The position numbers and the translations under genes are program-made. This document shows positions 8,317-17,146 of a stretch of DNA of 64,000 bases, piece by piece. Numbering within the stretch: position 1 is the stretch's first letter; every line of letters starts with the position of its first letter. Source of the stretch: Micavibrio sp. UBA2137 (GTDB lineage: Bacteria > Pseudomonadota > Alphaproteobacteria > Micavibrionales > Micavibrionaceae); NCBI GenBank assembly GCA_002328415.1, contig DCXL01000004.1, positions 479,976 through 543,975 of the forward strand. The letters run 5' to 3'. The notes below the pieces were generated by a model. That model saw only the letters and a program-made list of their open reading frames with translations, was not told the origin of the DNA and did not search any database.

Positions 8317-10959
8317 TTAAGAGGCACCCTTGAGGGCACGGTCGATATTGTCTCGGATTTCCATGGCCTGATCCATTTGCGCTGTAGCCCCTTCATGAGC
8401 GATTGACACAAAGCGATCCCCTTGCGCATAGAAGAGTAGAGATGCTGACAACCCACCCTGCCCGTTGATACAGGCGATTTCATAAGCATCTTTTTGCATC
8501 GCGACATTGGCGGAACCTGTCGAAACAGGGATGGCTGCAAATTCACCACCACAGCGTTGCTCAGCTGTTTGGATATATTGGCGCACCATTGAATCAAATG
8601 AGCCATTCATTGGCTTGGCTGTGGCTGTGCCAAAGAGATTTTGCCCAATTTTCCATGTTGTACTTTGGGAGGCTCCAACACCTGTTTGCAAATCATTATA
8701 AGACACGCGTGCCTTGTCCAAAATATCCTTAACATCTGCTGTAACTGCCGATGTGGGTTGTATTATTGGCTGTTGTTGCACCTCGGGTCGCACAGATACA
8801 GGCTGACGAGATGGCGCTCTCATTTCTTGCTCTGGCGCACGCGAGACTTCGATTGTGTTTGGTCGATTAGCCAAACGCTCAGACGATGTGCCCAATACGC
8901 GCGTTTCAACGGAATCTGAAGGAGGTGGAAAGTCTTCAACTTGCGAAAGTTCTGTTCCCCTCACAGGGGCTGGTGCAACGCGTTGTGCCTGGACACTTGG
9001 AAGTGCAGCTGGTGCTCCTCCATATTGCGCCTCAAGCTCACGAATACGCATACGCGCTTTTTCTAGCTCACTTTCCATTTCCTCAAAGGCAAGCGATTGT
9101 CTTTGTTCTGCGATACGCGGATCAAATAGCATATATTCGATTTCTTTTTTCTCGGACTCACACTTGCCACGTTGCTGATTTAAAAGCGCGCCCATGCGTC
9201 TAATCTCGCGCTGTGCTTCTTGATAACGGCGTGTGGCCTTCTCCAAATTCCAGTCATTACCCGCATTGGCAACAACATCCTGCTCAGCATTATTTTGCAG
9301 GCGTTCCAAATCAGCGCTTAGCGTATTATTCTCATCCAAAAGACGGTCTAATTGCTCGCGTGTTTCACGCAAATTCTTACGCAACGCCTCTGTCTCTGCA
9401 TCGCTTTGAGGAGGCTGCTGCTGAAGCGCGGCCATCTCGGCCGCGTTTTGTGTCATTCTTTGATTGAGCATTGCCAATTGCGCCTTGAGATTTTTATTTT
9501 CGTTCTCTAACGCTTCGGCCTGCGATTTAAGAGACGCAATCATCTCATCATCTTGAACCATTGCTGGTGGTGATGCTGGTGTTTTCTGCAACGCTGTTAA
9601 ACGAGACTGTAAATTCTCGTTCATCGTTTTCGCAGTTGATAATTCCTGCTCAAGTGACTGAACCTTTTGATTGGCTTTTACCAGAGCATCAGGGCTAATC
9701 TCAGCGGGCTTTTGCGCAGATGCAAGTGCCGTCGTTTTCTCAGCCAGTTGTTTTTCAAGCGTTGCAATCTGTGCTTGTGCCTGCGCAAGATCACCTTGCG
9801 CTTTTTGTGCATTATCACTTTGTGTTGAAGAGGCTTTTAATTGCGCTTCAAGCGCCACGACTTTTTGATTAGCGGATTGAAGCTGTGTACGCAAAGCATC
9901 TATTTCGGCACTACTTTCTTGCACAGCACTCTGCGCAGTTTGTGTTGCCGCTAGAGTTTTACGCGCCTCTTCCAATTCGGCTTGTACACGAGCCGCTTTT
10001 GATTGCGACTCCGCCAGCTCTGTCCTTAATGCCTTCACCTCTTCAGTCTTTGACGCTTGTGCGGCGACTTGTGTTTCCAATTGTGATTGCGCTGCAATAT
10101 TGGCTTTCAATGTTTCAATCTCTATTTCGTAACGCGCTATTTTTTCTTCCATTTCGGCTGTGCGCGCAGAACCTACGGATGATTTGGCCACATCCTCTAA
10201 TTGCTGACGTGTGCTAACAAGCGCTGATTTCAAACGCTCGTTTTCCTCCTGCAGATACGCCACATTGATTGAGGAATCGCGCACAGAAGGAGATACTGAG
10301 GCTCTTGGATTATCGGCACTTGCAGAAACAACTGTTGGCTCGCTACGTGTTGCAGGTTCAATTTTAGGCGCAGGTGCAGCAATTTTTTCTTCAACTTTTG
10401 GTACAGGTGCCGCCGCAACATCCTCTTGTACTGGTGCAACCACTGGGGCCTCAACTGTTTTTGGGCTCGTATCACCAATGGTCTGAATACATTCAGATAA
10501 AGTTGCAAGTCCGCGGCCTGTATTCTTGATTTTGAAATCGTGCGTCTTTCCTGCCACTGACAATGAAAGGCTAGAGGCGGCTGATAATGCATTACGAAGC
10601 GCTTCATCAATTCCAACACCGAGAACAAAGGTGGATGCACTTCGTGGCTTATTACTATATGTGCGCGAGACACCATTGACCTTAATTGTGGCCGATTGTG
10701 TTTCGCCAACTTTGAATACTGATTTCTGGAAATCAAAGGCCATGGAAATGGCCCCGTCATCACGCTCGCCAATTGTCAGGAACACACCATCTGAAAATCC
10801 TTGCACGGCTGTACAATAGCCCTGCCCATCCTCTGACCTCACAATCCAGTCGCCATTGGCAGTAAACGTATCAGCCACAGCAGGTGAAAGTGTTGCCACT
10901 GTCACAACACTGGCTGCGCAGAGTAAGGTTTGTGAAAGCTTTGCAAATTTATGTGTCAT
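8317..10959 (-). CDS. Large periplasmic coiled-coil protein of unknown function
   Basis: 880 residues. An N-terminal signal peptide (ALLCAASVVTVA-like core, cleavage likely after PAVA) is followed by a small globular domain to about residue 165 with two cysteines (YCTAV and SECIQ). Next comes a Pro/Ala/Glu-rich linker, then a very long coiled coil (about 235-660) rich in Ala, Gln, Glu and Leu heptads. A second Pro/Gln-rich linker leads to a C-terminal globular domain (about 745-880) with a cysteine pair (RCGGEF and ACINGQGG). The architecture suggests an exported spacer or tether. I do not recognise the terminal domains. It lies about 120 bases downstream of the TcpQ-domain gene on the same strand, so the two may function together. 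Confidence 0.8.
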   Translation of the reverse strand: MTHKFAKLSQTLLCAASVVTVATLSPAVADTFTANGDWIVRSEDGQGYCTAVQGFSDGVFLTIGERDDGAISMAFDFQKSVFKVGETQSATIKVNGVSRTYSNKPRSASTFVLGVGIDEALRNALSAASSLSLSVAGKTHDFKIKNTGRGLATLSECIQTIGDTSPKTVEAPVVAPVQEDVAAAPVPKVEEKIAAPAPKIEPATRSEPTVVSASADNPRASVSPSVRDSSINVAYLQEENERLKSALVSTRQQLEDVAKSSVGSARTAEMEEKIARYEIEIETLKANIAAQSQLETQVAAQASKTEEVKALRTELAESQSKAARVQAELEEARKTLAATQTAQSAVQESSAEIDALRTQLQSANQKVVALEAQLKASSTQSDNAQKAQGDLAQAQAQIATLEKQLAEKTTALASAQKPAEISPDALVKANQKVQSLEQELSTAKTMNENLQSRLTALQKTPASPPAMVQDDEMIASLKSQAEALENENKNLKAQLAMLNQRMTQNAAEMAALQQQPPQSDAETEALRKNLRETREQLDRLLDENNTLSADLERLQNNAEQDVVANAGNDWNLEKATRRYQEAQREIRRMGALLNQQRGKCESEKKEIEYMLFDPRIAEQRQSLAFEEMESELEKARMRIRELEAQYGGAPAALPSVQAQRVAPAPVRGTELSQVEDFPPPSDSVETRVLGTSSERLANRPNTIEVSRAPEQEMRAPSRQPVSVRPEVQQQPIIQPTSAVTADVKDILDKARVSYNDLQTGVGASQSTTWKIGQNLFGTATAKPMNGSFDSMVRQYIQTAEQRCGGEFAAIPVSTGSANVAMQKDAYEIACINGQGGLSASLLFYAQGDRFVSIAHEGATAQMDQAMEIRDNIDRALKGAS

Positions 10960-11081
10960 AAAACATCCAAGTGAAGGCAGAATCAGAGATACAAAAGAAT
11001 CGTATCCATACCCAATATAGTGGACATAGTTTACATGCTTGAATTTGACTTGAAAAGGTATGAAACCCTAGAAAATCACGC

Positions 11082-12113
11082 TTATCCGTTGCTATTTTCA
11101 ACAACCAGAACAGGAAGTCCTGTCTGTGGGTTGGTGTAAAGCGTTCCTGTTGGTCTATCACGACGGGAATCAAATTGATCCAAAGCACGTTCTACGGCCT
11201 GTTCATATGATCCGCGGACAAAAAACGGATTATCGAATGTAAAATCCTTATCCATGTTCCAGATAACATCCGTACCATTGGCGCGTGACCATTGTTCAAT
11301 GACACCACGCAATGATGTGCCCGTAGCGACCTCCCAACGCGTTTCCTCAATAACATCTTGCGCATAAATTTCGCGCCCGCCGCTATATTGTGGCGTTGCC
11401 GGAGTTTCCGGCGGCAAAGCCGGATCATAGCGATCATAAAGTGCGTCATTTGAATAAGTGCGCACAAGATCAGCACCAGATGATTTTGCAATCACCTCAT
11501 TCACCGCATCCTCAAAAGAACCTGTTGTCGAAATATCTTGTGCCAATGTTGCACTTTGTCCGCTATCCCAGACAAGATTTACATTTGCACGCTCCGACCA
11601 ACGAGCAAGCACATCACGCACAGGCTCGCCCTTGCGCGCACGCCAGGTATCGGTTTCAGCCATCGGCATAGATGATGACGTTGATGTAACTGTCATTGTG
11701 TCATTTGAAGGTGTATTTCGAATAATCAGATTTTGACGCTCTGGCAGTGTTTGCATGCCCATTGGTGGTGATTGTGGCGGCAGGCGTGTGGCATTTGCTG
11801 ATGAACCCATTGGAGCCTTATAAAAATTATCTGCGCGGAACCCCTGCCCTTTGGCCAATCCTGTTGCACCCATCATGTCACGGTTCATGTCACGACCAGG
11901 GCCAGCCATATCTTCAAAACCCAAAGGCTCAGAATCAACAGGCGCCATTTCCGCCTGTGGCATCGGCATAAGTGGGCCAGAATCTCTATTTAAAGTTGCG
12001 CTTGGGAGTGTGCTTTGGCCGCCCCCATTAAATTGGAAACCCGCTGACGCAGAAAAAGACGTACCAAGTATCACAGCCATAAGAGGCAAAGTTTTAAGAA
12101 AGGATGATGTCAT
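11082..12113 (-). CDS. Exported protein with two TcpQ/PilL-like domains
   Basis: 343 residues with a signal peptide (LPLMAVILGTSFSASA). After a low-complexity Met/Pro/Gly-rich region it carries two copies of a domain resembling TcpQ (toxin co-regulated pilus biosynthesis protein Q): WRARKGEPVRDVLARWSERA...LVWDSG, and later WEVATGTSLRGVIEQWSRAN...VIWNMD. Each copy is followed by a short strand-helix unit (GSFEDAVNEVI; GSYEQAVERALDQF). TcpQ-like domains occur in outer-membrane parts of type IVb pili and type IV secretion-like machines. No pilus gene is adjacent, so the link to a machine is inference. A 16-base palindrome lies 40 bases upstream of the start. Confidence 0.75.
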   Translation of the reverse strand: MTSSFLKTLPLMAVILGTSFSASAGFQFNGGGQSTLPSATLNRDSGPLMPMPQAEMAPVDSEPLGFEDMAGPGRDMNRDMMGATGLAKGQGFRADNFYKAPMGSSANATRLPPQSPPMGMQTLPERQNLIIRNTPSNDTMTVTSTSSSMPMAETDTWRARKGEPVRDVLARWSERANVNLVWDSGQSATLAQDISTTGSFEDAVNEVIAKSSGADLVRTYSNDALYDRYDPALPPETPATPQYSGGREIYAQDVIEETRWEVATGTSLRGVIEQWSRANGTDVIWNMDKDFTFDNPFFVRGSYEQAVERALDQFDSRRDRPTGTLYTNPQTGLPVLVVENSNG

Positions 12114-12152
12114 GTTTATTATCTATCAATAAGCGCTTTCAGTTTTATTGAG

Positions 12153-12168
12153 TTGTATAGCTATACAA
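12153..12168. promoter_or_regulatory. 16-base perfect palindrome upstream of the TcpQ-domain gene
   Basis: TTGTATAGCTATACAA is a perfect inverted repeat in the gap between the prfB stop and the start of the TcpQ-domain gene, 40 bases upstream of that start. Symmetry, AT-richness and position suit an operator for a dimeric regulator. It has no U-tract and so is not a terminator. Chance cannot be excluded from one copy. Confidence 0.35.
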
Positions 12169-12244
12169 AATTCGTGTGAGAAGTACAAATATGTTTTACG
12201 AAAAACGCAAAATGAATTGTGAAACAAATATTTATAAGCCCCTC

Positions 12245-13355
12245 TTATTCGCGCTCAGTGCCTGCGCGTTGCGCAAGTGCGGCCTCCAAATAAGGGTCTA
12301 ATGCGCCATCAAGCACCTGTTGTGCTTGCGTATTTTCAACACCTGTGCGCAAGTCCTTGACCATTTGATACGGATGAAGAACGTAAGAGCGAATTTGGTG
12401 TCCCCACCCAATATCTGATTTTTCCTCGTAACTGGCAGAATTTTCAGCCTCTTTCTTCTGCAGTTCCTGTTCATAAAGTTTGGCCTTCAACATACTCATG
12501 GCTGTGGCACGGTTCTTATGTTGGGAACGCTCTGCCTGACAGGCGACAACTGTACCTGTTGGAATGTGCGTAATGCGCACCGCACTGTCTGTGGTATTTA
12601 CGTGCTGTCCCCCTGCACCACTTGAACGATAGGTATCAATGCGCAAATCTTTTTCCTGTATATCAATATCAATATCATCAGACACAACGGGTGTAACTGT
12701 GATGGAAGCAAAGGATGTGTGACGACGTGCATTTGAATCAAAGGGCGAGATTCTAACGAGACGATGCACGCCTGTTTCAGTTTTTAGCCAGCCATAAACA
12801 TTCTCACCCTTTATCTGTAGCGTTGCAGAACGAAGTCCTGCTTCATCCCCATCATTGCGATCCAGAATATCAACTTTAAAACCACGCGCATCAGCCCACC
12901 GCATATACATACGAAAGAGCATTTCAGCCCAGTCACAGGCCTCGGTTCCGCCTGCACCTGAATTCACCTCCAAATAGGCATCACATCCATCGGCCTCACC
13001 CGAAAGCAAGCCAACAAGCTGCATCTTGCGGGTTTTAGCCTGAAGTGTTTTTAATGTTTGTGTAATTTCAGAAACGAGACTTTCATCATTTTCGGCCTTG
13101 GCCATGTCAAATAGTTCAAGAGAATCTGAGAGTTCTGTTTCGATATCTTTGACGGCCTTGATATTGGTATCAAGACTGTTCATCTCGCGCATAAGCGCTT
13201 GCGCCTTATCAGGATCATCCCAAAGATCAGGAGATTGCGAAAGAGCCTTTAATTCATCAAGTCTGGAAAGCGCATTTTCCCAGTCAAAGATGCCTCCTCA
13301 GAAGGGCAAGCCCTTCCTCAATGGATGTTTGTGCGGATGCAATATCTAGGCTCAT
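12245..13355 (-). CDS. prfB: PrfB, peptide chain release factor 2, with programmed +1 frameshift
   Basis: RF2 terminates translation at UGA and UAA. The gene starts at the ATG at 13353-13355 and reads 23 codons to CTT, then meets an in-frame TGA. A +1 shift at CTT-TGA-C continues into the main frame (GAC at 13285) and gives about 369 residues, the usual RF2 length. The main frame has the stop-recognition tripeptide in RISPFDSNARRHTSF and the peptidyl-hydrolysis motif GAGGQHVN. A continuous-frame reading would miss the first 23 codons and may begin as late as 13192. Low RF2 favours frameshifting, so the gene autoregulates. It follows the DJ-1-like gene by 6 bases. Confidence 0.95.
13284..13298 (-). 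promoter_or_regulatory. prfB: prfB programmed frameshift site
   Basis: Read on the minus strand, the element is AGGAGG (13293-13298), CA, CTT (13287-13289), then TGA (13284-13286) followed by C. This is the canonical RF2 recoding signal: an internal Shine-Dalgarno sequence just upstream of a slippery CUU, then a slow UGA-C stop. The in-frame TGA is therefore regulatory, not a pseudogene lesion. Confidence 0.95.
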
Positions 13356-13361
13356 ATGAAA

Positions 13362-13868
13362 TTAAGCGGCTTTGCGTGCGTTATCTTCATCCGTAGTGTC
13401 GCTCTCTTTAAAGAGAGACGCAAGGAAATTGACAGTTGCTGTTTGGAATGACTCTGTATTGTCAGCTTCTGAAACGTAAACTGTTTCAACTGACGCATCT
13501 TCACTTAGAATTGTGTCTGTGTAGATATCCATGCCTCCTGTAAGAAGAACTGGTTTACCAGAGGCAATAAAGCCATCGATGATACGCTTTGTATGTGCTG
13601 TTTTTGAAAGGCGCTCCATTGAACGTTTGTCACCAGGAACAACAAGCGCATCAAAATCATACGCCAAAATAGTGTTTAATTGTGCATCCACAGGATAAAA
13701 GCATCCCCATGCGTTCCCAGCCCAGCCATTAGCCATAGCTGTCTCCGATGAAATGACTTGTGTGACACCACCCTGTTTCAAAATCAATTTCTGTACTGTT
13801 GTAAACGCAATTTCGTCAAAGCCGTTTGCAACAAGCATGGCAACTTTAGGGGAAGATGTCTGTGTCAT
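13362..13868 (-). CDS. DJ-1/PfpI-like protein lacking the usual nucleophile cysteine
   Basis: 168 residues with the DJ-1/PfpI fold pattern: an N-terminal strand and elbow VAMLVANGFDEIAF containing the conserved acidic residue, a core ILAYDFDALVVPGDK, and the strand ASGKPVLLTGG where family members normally have an Ala-Ile-Cys-His nucleophile elbow. Here that position reads LLTGGMDIY with no cysteine; the only cysteine is at WGCFYP. It is therefore probably not a classical glyoxalase or protease of this family. It ends 6 bases before prfB on the same strand, implying co-transcription. Function unknown. Confidence 0.7.
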   Translation of the reverse strand: MTQTSSPKVAMLVANGFDEIAFTTVQKLILKQGGVTQVISSETAMANGWAGNAWGCFYPVDAQLNTILAYDFDALVVPGDKRSMERLSKTAHTKRIIDGFIASGKPVLLTGGMDIYTDTILSEDASVETVYVSEADNTESFQTATVNFLASLFKESDTTDEDNARKAA

Positions 13869-14049
13869 AAATCAAAGATCCTTTATTGTTGGTGTGATTA
13901 TGTGAATTTATTTTTAGAATTAGAACATGCTGATATCAGATTAAACAAATTTTTGTCAAGCACCGATTTTGGCAAGGCTCATAAAAATGAGTGATAAGAA
14001 TAACATAGCCTTTGACTTTTCTACCATCTGCTCGTAAAACAGTTGGGTG

Positions 14050-14078
14050 TTGCACGAATTAGGTAACACATTGATAAG
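14050..14078 (+). promoter_or_regulatory. Candidate sigma-70-type promoter of the OmpA lipoprotein gene
   Basis: TTGCAC (14050-14055), a 17-base spacer, then GATAAG (14073-14078). A strong ribosome binding site AAAGGAG (14089-14095) precedes the ATG at 14105 by 9 bases. This is a consensus match by eye; the transcription start is not known. Confidence 0.45.
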
Positions 14079-14104
14079 ATTTTATATTAAAGGAGCTCAC
14101 GATA

Positions 14105-14998
14105 ATGAGACATTTCAAACTATCTATTGCACTTGTTGCGGCTATTGCGCTTTCAGCTTGTGCCTTTGAAAGAGGGAACACACCAGTTGATGGTATTAAC
14201 GACGTTCAAGCCGTTGGGAGCCCTTTCACACAGCATTTAACAGATGAGTACCGTACATATGCAAACATGGAGAGTTCAGAGGGTGATTATCCTGATTCTC
14301 TTCATTATGCACGTAAAGGTCTGGCATCCGCCGAAGGGGAAGCTGTCTTGCCTGAGCCAATCAGTGACTGGAACCTTAGACCAGAACATATTGAAGAGCT
14401 TCGCCCTGCCCGTGCGCGCTTGGTCAGTGCTTTGAACCGTGGTGGACGTGAAATCGCACCACAAATTGCGGCTGTTGCACAAGCTCGTTTTGACTGCTGG
14501 ATTGAAGAGCAAGAAGAAGCGTGGGAAAGCGTTCCAGTTTGTAAGTCACAATTCATGCAGGCTATGTCAGACTTGGAAGCACGTGTAGGTGCACAGCCTC
14601 CTGTTGAGGATGTGATGATGCCGGTTACAGATATCGATATGGGCCCAAGCGGACCAATGGCAGTTGAAGATGCCAAGTATCTTGTGTTCTTTGATTTCGA
14701 TAAATCAAACATTGAACAAAGTGCTGCTAATGTTCTTGATGTTGTCGCCCAAGAGGCAGCCAACCAGACACTAAATTCTGTCATGGTTGTAGGGCACACT
14801 GATACATCAGGTTCTAACAGCTACAACCAAGCTTTGGCGATGCGCCGCGCAAACAGCGCACGTGACGCGCTTATCCAACGCGGTGTGCCAGCCGAACTTA
14901 TTCAGGTTGAGAGCCGTGGTGAAAGCGAGCTGATGGTGCCAACACCAGATGGTGTGCGCGAGCCAGCCAACAGACGTGTTGAAGTTTCTTTCAACTAA
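14105..14998 (+). CDS. OmpA-family outer-membrane lipoprotein
   Basis: 297 residues. The N-terminus is a lipoprotein signal with lipobox LSAC (cysteine near residue 19). The middle region is alpha-helical with no recognised domain and has two cysteines (FDCWIEE and VPVCKSQ). The C-terminal 110 residues form an OmpA-like peptidoglycan-binding domain: VFFDFDKSNIEQSA, VVGHTDTSGSNSYNQALAMRRA, and the end motif EPANRRVEVSF with the conserved Arg. It should tether the outer membrane to the cell wall, Pal-like, although it is longer than Pal and no tol genes are adjacent. It has its own promoter and a strong terminator, so it is probably a monocistronic, well-expressed gene. Confidence 0.9.
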   Translation: MRHFKLSIALVAAIALSACAFERGNTPVDGINDVQAVGSPFTQHLTDEYRTYANMESSEGDYPDSLHYARKGLASAEGEAVLPEPISDWNLRPEHIEELRPARARLVSALNRGGREIAPQIAAVAQARFDCWIEEQEEAWESVPVCKSQFMQAMSDLEARVGAQPPVEDVMMPVTDIDMGPSGPMAVEDAKYLVFFDFDKSNIEQSAANVLDVVAQEAANQTLNSVMVVGHTDTSGSNSYNQALAMRRANSARDALIQRGVPAELIQVESRGESELMVPTPDGVREPANRRVEVSFN

Positions 14999-15024
14999 TT
15001 CTGACTAACTATCGTGATTTTGAA

Positions 15025-15052
15025 AAAGCCAGTTTAATACTGGCTTTTTTTT
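15025..15052 (+). terminator. Rho-independent terminator after the OmpA gene
   Basis: AAAGCCAG (15025-15032), loop TTTAATA, CTGGCTTT (15040-15047), running into an eight-T tract. It is a perfect 8-bp stem with a U-tract, 27 bases after the OmpA stop. Confidence 0.88.
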
Positions 15053-15068
15053 GGTTAGGTTAATCCAT

Positions 15069-16517
15069 ATGAATGTTCGTCCCGTGTTTTTTGTGATTGG
15101 CATCTTGCTGTTTATTTTGGGCGCAAGCATGTTTATTCCTGCGTGTGTCGAAATTTACTTTAATGGCGACAATAGCGATGTGTTTTGGTCAAGCGGTTTC
15201 TTTACCTGCTTTTCAGGCGGGATGCTAGTCATAGCCACACGACAAGACAAGCCCTTTGCCATGCAAACGCGCGAAGGTTTTCTTCTGACGTCCCTGACAT
15301 GGATTATTCTGTCGTCCTTTGCCGCCCTTCCCTTTTACTTTTCAGATACGGCGATGAGCCTTACCGACTCTTTATTTGAATCCGTCTCTGGCATTACAAC
15401 AACCGGCTCGACCGTTATGACAACGCTTGATGACACTTCCAAGGGTATCCTCATCTGGCGGGCCTTGTTGCAGTGGTATGGCGGTATCGGGATTATTGTC
15501 ACGGCGCTCTCCCTCTTTCCGTTTCTTAAGATTGGAGGGATGCAACTTTTTAAAACGGAGTCCTCTGAAAACGAGAAAGCTTTCCCGCGTGCAGCGCAAC
15601 TGGCCACAAGCATTATCTCTGTCTATCTTGTTCTAACTGCCTTGTGCGTCACGGCCTATTTCCTTGCCGGTCTGTCCATGTTTGATGCGATTGCACATGC
15701 CATGACCACCATCGCAACGGGTGGGTTTTCAACACGTGATGCCTCCATTGGCGCGTTTGTTGGCACAAATGCTGATATTGTGGCTATTGTTTTCATTCTC
15801 TTAAGCGCCCTCCCCTTTGTCATGTATATGAAGGCAGTGCGCTCCTTGCCTACGCGCATCCTGAGTGACCAACAAGTTCGCGCCTTTGCCAAAACCGTTC
15901 TCATGACGACCCTGATGATGGCCATTTACCTTGTCTTTACGGGTATATTTGACCCCGTAGATGCGCTTAGAAACGCGCTCTTTCAGGTCACCGTTATTAT
16001 CACAGGCACAGGATATGGTATCCATGATTACGGCACATGGGGGCCATTTCCTGTCATGCTTATATTTGCCATTATGTTTGTTGGCGGATGTTCAGGATCG
16101 ACAACCTGTAGCATCAAAGTCTTCCGTTATCAGATTTTAATCGCGATGCTGAAAAACCAAATCAAACACCTTGTTCATCCATCTGGCGTTTTTCCCATTA
16201 AATATAATGGGAAGCCTGTCCCCGCGGACGTCCCCATGTCGGTGGCTGGGTTTATGTTTCTTTTCTTCCTTAGCTTTTTCATATTGGCACTGCTTCTCTT
16301 CACAACGGGGCTTGATCCTGTGACCGCCATCTCAAGTGCCGCTACTGCCATTTGTAATGTTGGCCCAGGACTGGGTGATATCGTTGGCCCTCATGGTACA
16401 TTCGAGCCACTGCCCGTTATGGCAAAATGGATCATGATGGCGGGTATGCTTGTAGGGCGGCTAGAATTGCTAACCTTCTTTGTTCTGATTATTCCGCATT
16501 TCTGGAAACGCGCTTAG
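15069..16517 (+). CDS. trkH: TrkH-family potassium uptake protein
   Basis: About 482 residues with ten or so hydrophobic segments. It is the K+-translocating subunit of a Trk/Ktr system in the inner membrane, with four pore-loop repeats. The visible filter-like segments are SGITTTGSTVM (repeat 1), TIATGGFSTRD (repeat 2), ITGTGYG (repeat 3) and ICNVGPGLG (repeat 4), each with the conserved glycine. GGCSGSTTCSIKVFRYQI is the typical segment after repeat 3. The ATG at 15069 is preferred; a TTG at 15051 would overlap the upstream terminator T-tract. The regulatory NAD-binding partner TrkA is not in this window. Confidence 0.93.
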   Translation: MNVRPVFFVIGILLFILGASMFIPACVEIYFNGDNSDVFWSSGFFTCFSGGMLVIATRQDKPFAMQTREGFLLTSLTWIILSSFAALPFYFSDTAMSLTDSLFESVSGITTTGSTVMTTLDDTSKGILIWRALLQWYGGIGIIVTALSLFPFLKIGGMQLFKTESSENEKAFPRAAQLATSIISVYLVLTALCVTAYFLAGLSMFDAIAHAMTTIATGGFSTRDASIGAFVGTNADIVAIVFILLSALPFVMYMKAVRSLPTRILSDQQVRAFAKTVLMTTLMMAIYLVFTGIFDPVDALRNALFQVTVIITGTGYGIHDYGTWGPFPVMLIFAIMFVGGCSGSTTCSIKVFRYQILIAMLKNQIKHLVHPSGVFPIKYNGKPVPADVPMSVAGFMFLFFLSFFILALLLFTTGLDPVTAISSAATAICNVGPGLGDIVGPHGTFEPLPVMAKWIMMAGMLVGRLELLTFFVLIIPHFWKRA

Positions 16518-16530
16518 GAAACAGAAGATT

Positions 16531-17133
16531 TTACATCCCACATTTATCTGCAATGCGTTGCGCTGATTGCACAATATAAGGATCAACCCTCGCAATCATC
16601 TTCTCGGCAAGTGACATCAACGCGACCTCGCGCTCGTAAACAGTTGCCTCATTAGACAGTTTTAGATGCTTTTCAAAACCAATATACTCTTTGTAGCTTT
16701 GCTGATTAAACCCACAAGCCTGATGGGTAAGCGCCACCTTTCCACTCACATCATAGAAAGTATAGCCTGCAAATATCCTTTTGAATTTATCAGTAAAGGA
16801 CATTTCTCCCTTGGCTTCATCACGCTCTGAGAGAGATACATCCTGTAACTGAACAATAAGAGGTGCTTGCGGATTTTGCGGACGATTGGCCGTTTGACCT
16901 GTAAAACGTTTTGCAAGATAGCGCTTCATAATACGCTCAACATCAATAGGAAAGCGTACCTGCTCGGCACCTTCCCTATATAGCGTTGGCGCAAAACCGA
17001 CTGTTTCAGCTGAAAAACCAAGAGGCGCGTAATTGGCAAATGTCAGTCGTGGCAGGACGGTACTATTTTCAGAAGTTATCGCATTGCTTTGGCACGCCGC
17101 AATTAAAACGAGCAGCCCTAACATCACCGTCAT
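16531..17133 (-). CDS. Putative lipoprotein of unknown function
   Basis: About 200 residues starting at MTVMLGLLVLIAACQS, a short lipoprotein signal with lipobox IAAC. The mature part has no recognised domain. It contains two further cysteines (HQACGFN near the middle and ADKCGM at the C-terminus) that could pair. A longer frame to 17229 exists but would run into the hslO coding region; the chosen start lies 13 bases after the hslO stop, suggesting one transcript. Family unknown. It is convergent with trkH. Confidence 0.7.
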   Translation of the reverse strand: MTVMLGLLVLIAACQSNAITSENSTVLPRLTFANYAPLGFSAETVGFAPTLYREGAEQVRFPIDVERIMKRYLAKRFTGQTANRPQNPQAPLIVQLQDVSLSERDEAKGEMSFTDKFKRIFAGYTFYDVSGKVALTHQACGFNQQSYKEYIGFEKHLKLSNEATVYEREVALMSLAEKMIARVDPYIVQSAQRIADKCGM

Positions 17134-17146
17134 TCGGGTGAAATTT

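Noticed and set aside
13284..13355. In-frame TGA near the start of prfB as a pseudogene mark
   Set aside because: The full recoding signal is present, so this is programmed frameshifting.
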